Below, piece after piece: positions 51,472 through 63,759 of a stretch of DNA of 64,000 nt. How positions within the stretch are numbered: position 1 is the stretch's first letter; every line of letters begins with the position of its first letter. The position numbers were made by a program, and so were the translations under genes. The notes under the pieces were generated by a model. The model was not told the origin of the DNA and did no database searches. It worked only from the letters and a program-made list of their open reading frames with translations. The stretch lies in the NCBI RefSeq assembly GCF_003144245.1, contig NW_020289983.1:372001-436000 (forward strand), written 5' to 3'. Source of the DNA: Jaminaea rosea. Taxonomy: Eukaryota > Basidiomycota > Exobasidiomycetes > Microstromatales.

Positions 51472-52737
51472 ATGTCTGGGCAAAATCATGCTCGGAATGC
51501 AGACGGGGGCCTCGTCGTCCTCTCCGCAAGCGACGTTCGACGCTGTCTCTCGAGCATGCCAGTCAGCGCCATCTTGGAGGGTCAAGCAACTGTCTTCATG
51601 ACCTTCTCAAACCCCACCGGCAAGCGTGCCAGAGACGACTATCTGCAGCGAGCTGGGCCTTCAGCTCCAACAGATCCCGACCGTCCCGTGCCCTTGGACA
51701 ACCCGCAACGCCTAGCTCTCACCCTTGACTCTCACACCGCCCTCTTCATGCCCGCCCGCTTTGGCTCCTCCACGGCATGCAAGATTGTCGGTGTGCCTTC
51801 TGCCTCTGCTTCTCCCTCGATAGCCCAAGCGGGCATCCCAGGGTCAACCATCCTGCTCGACGGACAGACAGCAAAAGTCAAGGCAATTGTGGACTCGACG
51901 ATTTTGACCGCGCTACGGACAGCGGCGGGCAGCGTGTTGGCAACCCAGCTGTTCTTACCTGCCGGTGAGAGAGGACCGCAGGGAGGGTACAAGGTGGTCG
52001 TCTTCGGTGGTGGGAGACAGGCCTTTGCTCATGCTTGGTTGCTTGATCAGGTGTATGGGGGCGAGGTGGGAACGCAGGTGACTTTCGTCACGAGGAAGAT
52101 GATGAACAAGACCGAGCTCCCAGCGATAGCTAGGGAATTTCCGGGCGTCAACGAGGAGCCAGAGCCTGGCTCGGTGTACGTTGGAACTCATCCTGCGAAG
52201 GGCGTGACGAGCGATGACAAGGAAGCCATTGCGAGTCTCGTGAGCGAGGCAGACATTGTGTGCTGCTGCACACCGTCAACGGAGCCCCTCTTCCGATTCG
52301 AGGACCTCAAGCGGGGAGCGCATGTTAACATGGTTGGATCGTGTGAGTGTCGCCGGAATCTCAATGTAAGTGAAGTCAAAGCTGACCAGATACCTCTCAT
52401 TCGCCGCTCAGATAAGCCCCACATGCAAGAAGTTGAGCCGGACCTCATGCGCAGCGCAGCAGCGGCTGGTACATTGCTTGTGGACTCGACGGAGGCGTGT
52501 GCTCACGAGGCCGGCGACCTCATCAAGGCGGGCATTAATGCACTGCAGTCCACTGACGAACATATCGTCAAGGAGCTGGGCGCTGAGCTTGAGCAGTCAT
52601 CTCAGTCTTCGCGCTCGACGGAGAGGAGAGTCTCTGTCTTCAAGTCGGTCGGCGTGGGCGTGCAGGATGTGCGCATCGCTGAAGACATCTACGAGGCGGC
52701 CGTGAGAGGGGCGATTGGCAGCAGCATTCCCTACTGA
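51472..52737 (+). CDS. Ornithine cyclodeaminase / mu-crystallin family protein
   Basis: Exons 51472-52342 and 52412-52737 give 398 residues. The ATG at 51472 is chosen; the upstream in-frame TTG is not. The dinucleotide site is KVVVFGGGRQAFAHAWLL. Family segments include LTLDSHTALFMPARFG, CKIVGVPS, GSTILLDGQTAKVKAIVDST (the ALRTAA helix follows), ADIVCCCTPSTEPLF and GAHVNMVGS, then YKPHMQEVEPDL and LVDSTEACAHEAGD. The 69-nt intron has GTGAGT/CAG ends, is a multiple of three and has no stop; splicing it out gives the family-standard NMVGSYKPHMQEVEPDL, which supports the intron. Members act as cyclodeaminases, ketimine reductases or alanine/lysine-type dehydrogenases, so the substrate is uncertain. 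Confidence 0.85.
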   Translation: MSGQNHARNADGGLVVLSASDVRRCLSSMPVSAILEGQATVFMTFSNPTGKRARDDYLQRAGPSAPTDPDRPVPLDNPQRLALTLDSHTALFMPARFGSSTACKIVGVPSASASPSIAQAGIPGSTILLDGQTAKVKAIVDSTILTALRTAAGSVLATQLFLPAGERGPQGGYKVVVFGGGRQAFAHAWLLDQVYGGEVGTQVTFVTRKMMNKTELPAIAREFPGVNEEPEPGSVYVGTHPAKGVTSDDKEAIASLVSEADIVCCCTPSTEPLFRFEDLKRGAHVNMVGSCECRRNLNVSEVKADQIPLIRRSDKPHMQEVEPDLMRSAAAAGTLLVDSTEACAHEAGDLIKAGINALQSTDEHIVKELGAELEQSSQSSRSTERRVSVFKSVGVGVQDVRIAEDIYEAAVRGAIGSSIPY

Positions 52738-52939
52738 CGAGGGCGAGGCAACGAATATCAACATTTCAAGAACATATCAGCGCAAGCAGGAATCACCTCG
52801 CCGCAGTCGCTCCGCTGCTCTTCACTTCGATTCCCTCCTTCTCGTCTCCCTCCACGTACTGCTCGCCCTCATCCTCTTCCAACTTGACTGCCCCCTCTCC
52901 ATCCATCTTGTCCAACATCTCGCTGCCCAGACCCATCGC

Positions 52940-53652
52940 TTACGCGCCCACAGGCACCAGGAAGAAGACCCAAAACAAGATCTGAATCGCCTCTGGTGCC
53001 GGCTTGCGATCGTCACTCATTGCTCCCCATTCGATGTGTAGGCCGTTCCATGTTTGCACGTAAAGAAGTGCCGTCGTCAGGAGGCCGAAGAAGATGTGAA
53101 GCCATCGTAAGGCGCTCTTACGCGGTAGAGTTGGGCAAAGTGTGGAGGCGCCAGACTTGCCCTCACCAACAATGACTACAGATCCATCCTCGCTGCTCTC
53201 CTTTCCCACCTGCCCATCCAACCCCGCACCGCCCTTTGCCTTGCTCCTCGCAACTACTCCCAGCCCCACCTGAAGCGCCACGAGAAAGAGCAGCGCAAAT
53301 CCCAACGTGTGATGAAGGTCCGCCTCATCACCCATCAGTTGGGCATCTCCGCCGTCCGTGCCTGCCACGGAGGCCATTCCGAGGGCAAAGGTGATCGCGA
53401 TGAGCAAGGCCGTGGCTGCGTTGAGGAGGATGTGCGTACGGATTGTGAGCCATGAGGAGCTTGAGGTGGAAGAGGAAGAACGAAAACGGGCTGCTAGGAT
53501 CGCGAAGGGTAGGACAATGAGCACTGCGATGCTACCGAAGAGGGCTGAAGGCGTGACGGAGGGCCGTGGGTTAGCGAATGCGTAGAGTAGGCCAAAGGGT
53601 AAGCTCCCTCACCATGCACCGCAGCGATACGGTCGTGCTTGGACATGGGCAT
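52940..53652 (-). CDS. Cytochrome b561-like membrane protein
   Basis: Exons 53652-53613 and 53544-52940 (68-nt intron) give 214 residues. The first exon is MPMSKHDRIAAVH; the junction yields AAVHALFGSIAVLIVLPFAI. Five hydrophobic helices are visible. Histidines that could bind heme lie in AAVH (helix 1), RTHILLNA (helix 2), DLHHTLGF (helix 3) and RWLHIFFG (helix 4), the pattern of the b561 fold. A polar Gly/Lys/Glu-rich loop separates helices 3 and 4. Such proteins move electrons across membranes and often reduce ferric or cupric ions. The start is not certain: the frame is open far upstream (ATG at 54147) and an earlier exon is possible. It diverges from the CTR copper transporter. Confidence 0.78.
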
Positions 53653-54242
53653 ACTGTCAATCGAGGCAGGACTTGAAGAATCGAGGGGAACATGGACTGT
53701 CCCTAAGACTGCCTTGGAGAAGACAAGGGGCCTCGAAAGCGGCTTGGTCTCCCTGGTTCGTCCTTGGGCGGCGCAACCTCGCGGCAACGATGAGCAATAG
53801 CGATGCCGGAAATTGAGACTTCCACCTCCAACAGCCAGGTCGAGATCGAGGGCGCAGCGGGAGAGGCGGGGGGTGCAAGCGCGAAATAAGTGTCCGAGCT
53901 GCTCGACGATGGCTGCCGCCGCCGTATCACGCCACGCCGGCGGTGAGGCGGCAGCGGCAACAAAGGGTCCGAGGGGGGCGCAAAAAGCCTCCGTTTGCCG
54001 ATGATGGCGCAACAGGCACGAGCACATCGAGGGACACGCACATCGAGGGACACGATGGTGGCACCGGGGCGAGGAGAGCAACGGCTCTTGATCATTTGCT
54101 TTGCAACGACGAAGACGAAAGTGCGGAATAGCTGGGCCGCGACTCATTGCTCCTTCTCACCTACCCACGACAACTTATCTGCGCCCGGGCCGTCAAGGCG
54201 ACGTAGCATTCTCTGCTCCCCACCACGACACGACACGATAGT
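53653..54242. promoter_or_regulatory. Divergent region between b561 and CTR genes
   Basis: A 590-bp stretch between the two start codons. It contains a perfect 16-bp tandem duplication (54023-54054) and a TTTGCT hexamer at 54095-54100, which partly resembles yeast copper-response (Mac1) sites; that match is too short to rely on. A long minus-strand frame covers part of it but its sequence looks non-coding. Confidence 0.4.
54023..54054 (+). repeat. Perfect 16-bp tandem duplication
   Basis: Two adjacent identical copies of CACATCGAGGGACACG, at 54023-54038 and 54039-54054, in the divergent promoter of the copper transporter. Confidence 0.9.
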
Positions 54243-55188
54243 ATGGCACTCCCCGCAGTAGCCAACCTGGCCGTCTCCTCCCTACTGCGCCGTCATGGCG
54301 ATGACGGCGATAGTGACTCCGACAGTATGGCTGGCATGCCAGGCATGACCTCTAGCAGCTCTGAGACCGCCGTGTCCTCCTCCATGCCTAGCATGCACAT
54401 GACCTTCCACCTCTCCGACTCCACGCCACTGTGGCTCAATCACCTCACCCCCTCCTCCCCTTCCTCCCTCTTCGGCTTTGCCCTCCTCCTCTTCTTCCTC
54501 GCCATCCTCTCCCGCTTCCTCTCCGCCGTCGAGCGAGGAGCAAATGCTTATTACTGGGAGCGAGAGACTCTTCGGCGCGGTCGGGCGGTTGTTCGCGTGG
54601 ATACTCAGGGGGTCAACAGTGGATGGACGGGACAGCATGGCGGAGCAGTGAGGAAAGATCGACTTCCCTGGTTGGCGAATGTGGATCTCCCTAGGGGGAT
54701 GTTGGAGATCGGAAGGAGCTTTGTTGGCTACCTCTTGATGTTGGCTGTCATGTGAGCGCTCTACTGATCATGCCACCGGGTCTAGCTTTCACTGACCTCG
54801 TTCTCCTTTCTTCGCGCTCGGTCGCAGGACCTTCAACTTTTGGTACTTTCTCGCCGTCCTCCTCGGCCTCGGTGTAGGCGAGACGGCCTTTGGACGCTTT
54901 GGACGACGTCGTCTGTCCGCCAGCTCCAGCGACAGCACTACCACGGCAAGCAGCAGTGGTGGCATAGACAGTAGCGACTCTGGCGGCTTACTGGTGCCGG
55001 GAGGCAGCATCGTCGGGCACTCTGCTCCTCGGGGAATCTTGCGTAACAGTGATGCAGGAGCAAGGAGCGATGTGATCGAAATGGATGAGAGGAGGGAGAA
55101 GGGCATGAGTGTCGTTGAGGAGGAGAAGGCATCTGTTGATGGGCATGGAGATGGCATTACCGTGAGCCACCTAAACAAGACCGGGTAG
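54243..55188 (+). CDS. CTR-family high-affinity copper transporter
   Basis: Exons 54243-54751 and 54828-55188 give 289 residues. The N-terminal domain has Met motifs MAGMPGM and MPSMHMTFHLSD that capture Cu(I). Three hydrophobic helices follow: LFGFALLLFFLAILSRFL (about 76-95), then after a polar loop GYLLMLAVMTFNFWYFLAVL with the MxxxM selectivity motif (MLAVM, the last Met codon split by the intron), and a third helix with GxxxG (GLGVG). This is the trimeric CTR copper channel of the plasma or vacuolar membrane. The C-terminal tail (about 110 residues) is Ser/Gly-rich and lacks the usual Cys/His cluster. The neighbouring divergent b561-like gene could supply reduced copper. Confidence 0.9.
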
Positions 55189-55473
55189 GCGCCACTGGCT
55201 GGAGGTTGTAGGCGGTTCTTCCCTCATGCGCTCTACCATAATACATCTAGATCTCACACATACCCTCGAGAGCTGCAGCAGCCTCCATTACTGCCCAGGT
55301 GAGCCTCTCTAGTTGCCAATCCATTTAGCTGAGGGGAACAATGATACAATTCCGATTCGGCATGGAGTAAAGTCAATGAGAGGTGATAGTGTGCGTACCC
55401 GGAGAGGAAGCACACCGGCTTGCCCGCATCAAATATGGACAGCTGTGTCGCAGGCAAGTGCCAGTGCCCTTTC

Positions 55474-57655
55474 TCACCCATCAAAGGACAGCCTGGCAGC
55501 CGCCTCCTTGCTCCCTGCCGCAGCCTCAATCTCAACGCTGCCCCACGCCTCTCCCGTCGCATGCTTGTCGCCTTCCTTCTTGCGCCACCACACCTCGCCT
55601 GAGGCCTCGAACGCCTCCTTGCCCGCTTGCACATCCTTGCTCTCGAAAACTCTCGCTCCTCTCGCATCCTTGCCGTCGCTCCCAGTCCTGGGCGGCGTAA
55701 CGCTCGATCCAGCGCGGTTCGGCGCCTTGACGTGCCACGTTCCGGCGAATTCGGGCCGCATCACCACCTCCACGCTGCCCCTCTCTTGACTCTTCGCATT
55801 CACCCTCACCGGTGTGCCAGCCTCGTGACTCTTGAAGCGCAACGCCACGTCGCCCTTGCCTGCAGTTGCGTCCACTCCTACCCAGGCGCGCTGCTCCGTC
55901 CCTGTGCCCAGCTCACGACGTGCGGGCGGCGAGACGGACACGGGAGCAACGATCCCTCCTGAAGGGGCGTTGAGGACGAGACTATGATTTGTGCGCCACT
56001 CCGCTGAGTCTGCGGACGCTATGCCACCAGCGCCCTTTACGTCTGCGTTCAGGCGCGTCGCAGAGATCCACGCATCGTCCCCTAGGGCGATCCCCCTCGC
56101 GCCGCGCGAAGTGAGCGAGACGATATCCTTTGCGTCGATTTGCGTCCCCTTCCCCAGCAGGATATCCCCACCGGACGACATGGCCGTCGCCTTGGCCACC
56201 TCCTCGCCATGCGTATGAGGTTGAGCCGGCTCGGCTTCGAGGTGCACTTCGATACCCCTGAGCCTAGCCTCTTCGCCGAGGTCGATCTTGCCTGCCTTTG
56301 TCGCTGCCCAAATGTGCCCCATGACATGAGTACGCCCGCCAAAGAGGACATCACCTTGCCCGGTCAGAAGACGGACGATGCCGAAGAAGGGCCAGGAGGA
56401 GGTGTCGTCCGCGCGTTTCCTCAGCGCTTGCCGGACCTCGGCGCGATGCTTGCCTATGGCGTGGCCGAGACGAAGATTCGAGGTGGCGGTCTTGAGGCGT
56501 CCAATGTCCAGCATTTGGAGACCTTCCTCGCTGCGTCGTTCCTGCTTGCCGATCGTGGTTTTGGCTGGCGCAACAACATTCATCTTGCCCTGGCCGGGCA
56601 GGTCCCTGAACATCCCTACGTCCATGTTCGCTCCGTCAAGGACAAAGTTCGGGATCTGTGCCTCTGGATGCAATTTGACCACGATCTTGAATGAGAGCAG
56701 CGGGTAAGGGTAGACGTGCTGCGGCACCACTCTCAGATGGTAGGGCAGGGGCCACGTATAGATGCCCACGCCCCTATCCCTGATTCCCGCGCTCATAAGC
56801 CCGACATTCGCTCTCTCCAGCAGCGCCTGAAGTTCCTGCTCATAGCGAGCCTCCACCTTGACCATAGCCTCTTCTTTGGGTGCCTTGTCATCTACTTGGA
56901 CCTCTACAGTCGCCGGGGCTCGACCGCGCTCGTCGCTGAATCCGTGGCCGCGCAGGGGGTCGACAAAGATGAATACTTTGTCCGATGAGTGGAAGGAATT
57001 TGCCGCCCGCGGGTAGGTGAGATTGAAGTTCGTTGTGCGAGTGCAGTAGGTCGCCATTCCGTGTCGGGTTGGGTGACATGAGGCTGGAGAGGACCACACA
57101 GCTGATTGGAGGTAGTGCCCATCTCCCATTAGCGGCGGCGGCGGAAGGGCTGTGAGGAGCTGAGAGTGTGACAAGAGATAAGGATGAGCCTGTGCTTCTA
57201 AGGTCGTATATGTCGGGAGCTTGCATACTCACATCATCTATCCCGTTGCCCATGCCTAATCTGCTCGTCTTGTCCCACGTCGGCCCGCTGACGATGACGA
57301 GGATCCACAGTCCTACAATAAAGAAGCCTGCCTGCGCAAATCTACTCGTCGGCCAGTATTTGCGCAAGAAGCTGGTTGAGCCACCTAGACATATTCTGCC
57401 GTAGTGATGGAGTGAGAGGGCCACCTCAGACTTGTACCAGGGATCGCGGCGATGTGTTGCTTCTCTATATGACGGCGGGAGTGATGAGGGTGGGGGATAT
57501 TTGTTTGACACATCCTCCTCCTCCTCTTGCTCTGCCTGGACTGACCCACGAGGATCCTCTGCATCTTCTTCAGAGATGGCGAAGCGGACATCGCGAGGCT
57601 CGTCCTGGCCGCCCAGGAGGGGAGCCGATGCTGTGCCGTCGTCGCGGGAGGGCAT
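55474..57655 (-). CDS. Membrane-anchored beta-repeat protein with PPxY motif
   Basis: Exons 57655-57233 and 57159-55474 (73-nt intron) give 702 residues. The acidic N-terminal tail contains PPSY at residues 60-63, a candidate Rsp5-binding PPxY. One TM helix follows (AGFFIVGLWILVIVSG, about 109-124), giving a type II or single-pass layout with a large C-terminal domain. That domain has strand repeats: TGQGDVLFGGRTHVMGHIWA, KAGKIDLGEEARLRGIEVHL, GGDILLGKGTQIDAKDIVSL, PVRVNAKSQERGSVEVVMRP. This beta-solenoid pattern matches the gene at 34679-35813 (AKS..G.V.V units). It probably lies in the secretory pathway or at the cell surface. Function unknown. A GGGTGAG at the stop could be a donor for one more exon, but I see no good continuation. 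Confidence 0.7.
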
Positions 57656-58328
57656 CGTGGCAGGGAGTCTGGGCGGGCGGCGGTGTAGACGAAGATGAAA
57701 GCGATTGAAGCAGCACCTCCAGCTTCAACCCCTGAAATGCTGTATACTGTTGACGGTGGCGGGCTGTGACGATGATGGTGGTGGTGGTGCTGAGGATGGT
57801 TAGGTTGGTAACGCCGCCGCTTAGCCGCTGAGCCTCGACTCTCCGACTTGAGTCTCAAGCTCATTTCTCCACTAAGCCCGTCGCTGCAGCCCGGGGCCTT
57901 TGCCTTTGGATTGAAACACGGAACAGAGATTGCTGCCCCTCGTCGCTATGGCCGACGGGCTGGGCGGAGTCTGTCTCGCGGATGCGCGGCCGCCCTGGCT
58001 TGCCAGCTCCCTGCCGGCTGAACAAGTGGCAGCGACGTCAATCCCGCGGCGGCGGCCTTCGTAGACCAACACCTCCTACCCTCATCACTTCTCCCCTTGC
58101 ACCAGAAGCAGACGCCATTTGCTAGCTCAGCCGATCAGTGCGCGCTCGTCGCAGAGGGATTCGTAGACGCCTGTCACTAGCTTCTCTTTTTCATCGTCTC
58201 GCATAGTCGCGCCCGACCACTTCTTCGCCCTCGTCGCGCCTCTTTGTCTTGCTAATTGACAGCGCTCCAAGCCTCGTCACCCTCGGCCTCTCGTCCTCAG
58301 CTCGTCCCACGCCTCGTCGCCTTCTGCA
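57656..58328. promoter_or_regulatory. Divergent region upstream of the NDR kinase
   Basis: A 673-bp stretch. The kinase side is CT-rich with several TCGTC/CTCGTC repeats (about 58190-58320), a likely 5' UTR. No gene is supported. Confidence 0.4.
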
Positions 58329-60716
<2,388 letters not shown>

Positions 60717-61609
60717 GAGACGCGACGCGCGGCAGCATGCGTGCGTGCGCAAATACGCTCGAGATATGGCTATATTTACTCAAACTCATCCATCGAATGC
60801 TATTGGATCTCCCGCGCTTCTCGCTGATGATTGGATGTTATCGTGACCTCGAGAGACACCGTAGGCGTGACGTGCGAGCGCGCTCCATCCGCAGCCGATT
60901 TGCGACTTAGCTCCGCTCATCAATAGGCTCGCCCGACACATCAGGAGCTGTTGAACGATTTGATATATTCAAATGGGCAGCACAGAAAGTCAATCAGAGA
61001 GCTACTAGGGAACAAGTTGCTAAGCTACTAGGAAACAAGTTGCTAAGGCGAGGAGAAACCCCAAGCAGCGGAAACGCAAGGCATGCAGTTCTGATCAACA
61101 CCGGCCGCCTCGCATAAATCTTTTGTGCCAGAGATATTATTGCTGTGAACATAATCGTTTCGTGCTCGTACCGGTCCACCTGTAGCTGAAAGCTACGAGG
61201 GGTTTCATCGCACCAGTAAAGAGTTCTGGGCCAATGGTAAGCGGGCGTACGGCGGCGGTAGAGCGCCAGGCAGGCCGAGAGTGCTGGAACGTCAAAGTGA
61301 TCTTTGACGTGTGGTCGGACCTGATCTGGCGATTGATGAACCATGACTGGACGCAGGCATTGCTTGCATCGATCACGCCCAAGTCTCGCCTAGAGAGGCG
61401 TTCGAGCTTCATGTCCAGCGCGTCTTCAAGGAAACGGCGGCGATGATCCTTGTGGGCGCACAGGGTGGCTCTCATCGAATGATGCGCCCTCCCTGTCAGG
61501 TCCATCGCGAGCCCGATGAAGGGGCAGCAGTTACGGTAACGGGCCCAGTGGAGCAGCCACATTACGATGACGCGCCACCATTCGATCCCAGAAATCCGAG
61601 CTGCTCCTG
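60717..61609. other. Intergenic region with short tandem duplication
   Basis: An 893-bp stretch between the kinase stop and the orphan gene stop. Several minus-strand frames look somewhat protein-like (for example VKDHFDVPALSACLALYRR near 61250-61310, and LEDALDMKLERLSRRDLG near 61390-61440), but they lie in different frames. They could belong to further exons of the neighbouring orphan gene or to a decayed gene. I cannot decide. Confidence 0.35.
61001..61046 (+). repeat. 23-bp tandem duplication, one mismatch
   Basis: Unit GCTACTAGGGAACAAGTTGC plus TAA (61001-61023) is repeated at 61024-61046 with a single G-to-A change. Just downstream of the NDR kinase gene. Confidence 0.9.
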
Positions 61610-63759
61610 CTACAAAGCGTCGCATTCGTCTTGAGCTCCCGTCCATCTGGCCTGCGCAAGCTCCAACAGCTCCAGCGTCTTGATGGAGTCGGGCAAGAAA
61701 GCAACCGGCATCCCATCCTCATTGACGGGGAAGTCAGCCGCTGTGCTGAATGCCGACTTCATCATCTTGACGACGCGTTGGAAGCATGCGATGAGCTCCT
61801 CCTGGCGCTCAAGAGACATGGTGCGGACGTCGCGGCGGCCAGCCTCAAGCTCCGAGTATGCCGCTGCCGGGCTCCCACGATCATCTTGCGAAGGCTCTTC
61901 CGGTGTGCCATCGCGGGAAGATCCATCGCCATTGCCATTTGCTGAGACGGCCTTGCTCAGGTCGCGAAAATGATATGGTCCTCGCGGGTACGAGACGCGC
62001 ACCTGGCTGATGTTGGCTTTCGGCTTCGACCAGAAGTTGCTCGTTGCTGCTGCCAACTTCTCCGCCTTGAAGTCGCCCGGGCACTCTTCTGCGATCAGCT
62101 GGTGTAGCTCCGCGCCAAGCTTCACCAGGTGCAGCGGGAGCTGAGCCGCGAGTGGATCGCAGTGACTCGCTCGACCGTAGTGTCATTCCAACTCGTACAC
62201 GACCTCGAGGACTTTCTTCACCTGCTTGACCACACCTTTCGCGCCGCAGCGCGTCAAGTGAGCCGCCGTAAAGAGCAGCAGCGCCACCGTGGGGTGCCCA
62301 GACTTGCGTCTGCCGAAGTAGTCAGGCACCATAGCTGCACAGCCCGGAGTGGAGTGGCCAGTCAGGCGTGCCGCGTCATCGTACTGGCGCTGCAGGTCCA
62401 ATGAGCCTGCGAGAGCGCTTACGACCTGGGCAACGCTTCCGAGCCTCGGTGTCTGGGCCGGACCCTTCGCAGACAGACCAGCAGTGATCCCCGGCATGCG
62501 GTCCTCGAGAGAAGCGGCCCGATCTTTCTCAGACAATTTGCTGTTGATGAGCACAAGAATATCGTCGAGGTCGAGCGGCTGGAGGATGATGCGCTTTGCG
62601 CGGGCAGCCAGTTTGGGCACGTCTTCAGGGAGGAGGGAGTGACCACGGCGCGCATCGTGCTCGACGTAGTAGGTCAGCGGCGAACGCGACTTGGAGCTTA
62701 GCCAGGACTTCCTCTCGTCCCAGTGCAGTCGGCAGTATCCTTCTTTGAGTTGCCGTGCTTGCCGCGGCAGAAGAGCAAGTCGTCTGGCTTGGCTGTCTCC
62801 CAGCGATGAACGGCCTCAACGGCAGCAGCGAAGGCTCCCCGGTGCTTACTGGTCCAGTCATCTTCGGCCAGGATCTCGTTCTCAATAAGAGCATCCAGCC
62901 ACTCGTCATTGATGACCTGCCAATTGTCGCGCACCCACTGTCGACCGTAATACTCCTGCTTCTCCGCAATCAGCTCGACTAGGCTATTTGACGCGGCCTC
63001 GAAGCGGTCCTTGTCGGAGATCCCAGCAGTGTTGACCACGGCGATCGTGTACAGACCTTTGGCATCGAAGGAGTACGTAGGCAGCTTTGCGGGGGTGAAG
63101 GGGTCGTACGACTTCGCCTTGAGCCACCCGTGCAAGTCGAATGACTGCCCCGCTGCTACCGCTTCGATGTGCAGGCGCACGCCGCGCGCAAACAGGCGGT
63201 AGGCGAATTGCTGCTGCACGAGGGCTCGAACGCCATTGTTGTCGTCGAAGTCTTTGTAGGAGGAGAGGTAGTCGCTTGGCCCATTCATACCGCTCGTCAG
63301 GAAAAACATGGCATCGACGGCGGGAGGCTGCAGCTGGCTTGTCGATACGGCCGCTAGGGATAGCGTCACAGTACCCAGGCCGATGGAAGCCGCGAACGAG
63401 GGCGGGATCGAGAGATGCATACGCTGCAGCGACATATTGGCCTTGTCGCGGAGCTCAGCCGCAGAGGTCGAGAGCTCGAAGGGGAGCTTGTGCCAAGGCG
63501 GACGGAGGGCATTGACGTGATCAAAGAAGCGATGAGAACTGTTAAACCTGATTGGCACGCCAGTCTTCTACTTCGTTCATTCCTGCGTTTGCGGCGAGAG
63601 ATGAACCTCAAAGCCCACATTCTGAGCCGTCCGTGCCATCATGGCGGACAACACGGCATTATTCATCGCTGCAAGGCCCTTTTCGGAATTGATCTTGCGG
63701 ACGAGAGAGGAGTTGGGCCCATCCACGTTGGGCCTGGCAATGTGCCCTTGGCGGAGCAT
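61610..63759 (-). CDS. Unrecognised multi-exon gene
   Basis: Four blocks of protein-like sequence run on the minus strand: about 63759-63590, about 63547-62850, 62787-62201 and 62140-61610. The last two introns are well supported: 62849-62788 (62 nt, GTAAGC donor) joins EDDWT to RRLALLPRQARQLKEGYCRL, and 62200-62141 (60 nt) removes an in-frame TGA. The first junction is unresolved. The first block begins MLRQGHIARPNVDGPNSSLV; the second contains VRDNWQVINDEWLDALIENE and AKLPTYSFDAKGLYTIAVVN; the third has PLTYYVEHDARRGHSLLPED and IILQPLDLDDILVLINSKL; the last has RQEELIACFQRVVKMMKSAF. I recognise no domain, signal peptide or clear TM helix. It may be a lineage-specific gene. About 610 residues in all. 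Confidence 0.5.

Noticed and set aside
54095-54100. Mac1-type copper-response element in the CTR promoter
   Set aside because: Only six bases of the longer yeast site match; this is expected by chance.
53653-54147. A 165-residue N-terminal extension of the b561-like protein
   Set aside because: Arg/Pro/Ser-rich with no conserved look; it would leave only 96 bp for two promoters. A separate upstream exon is still possible.
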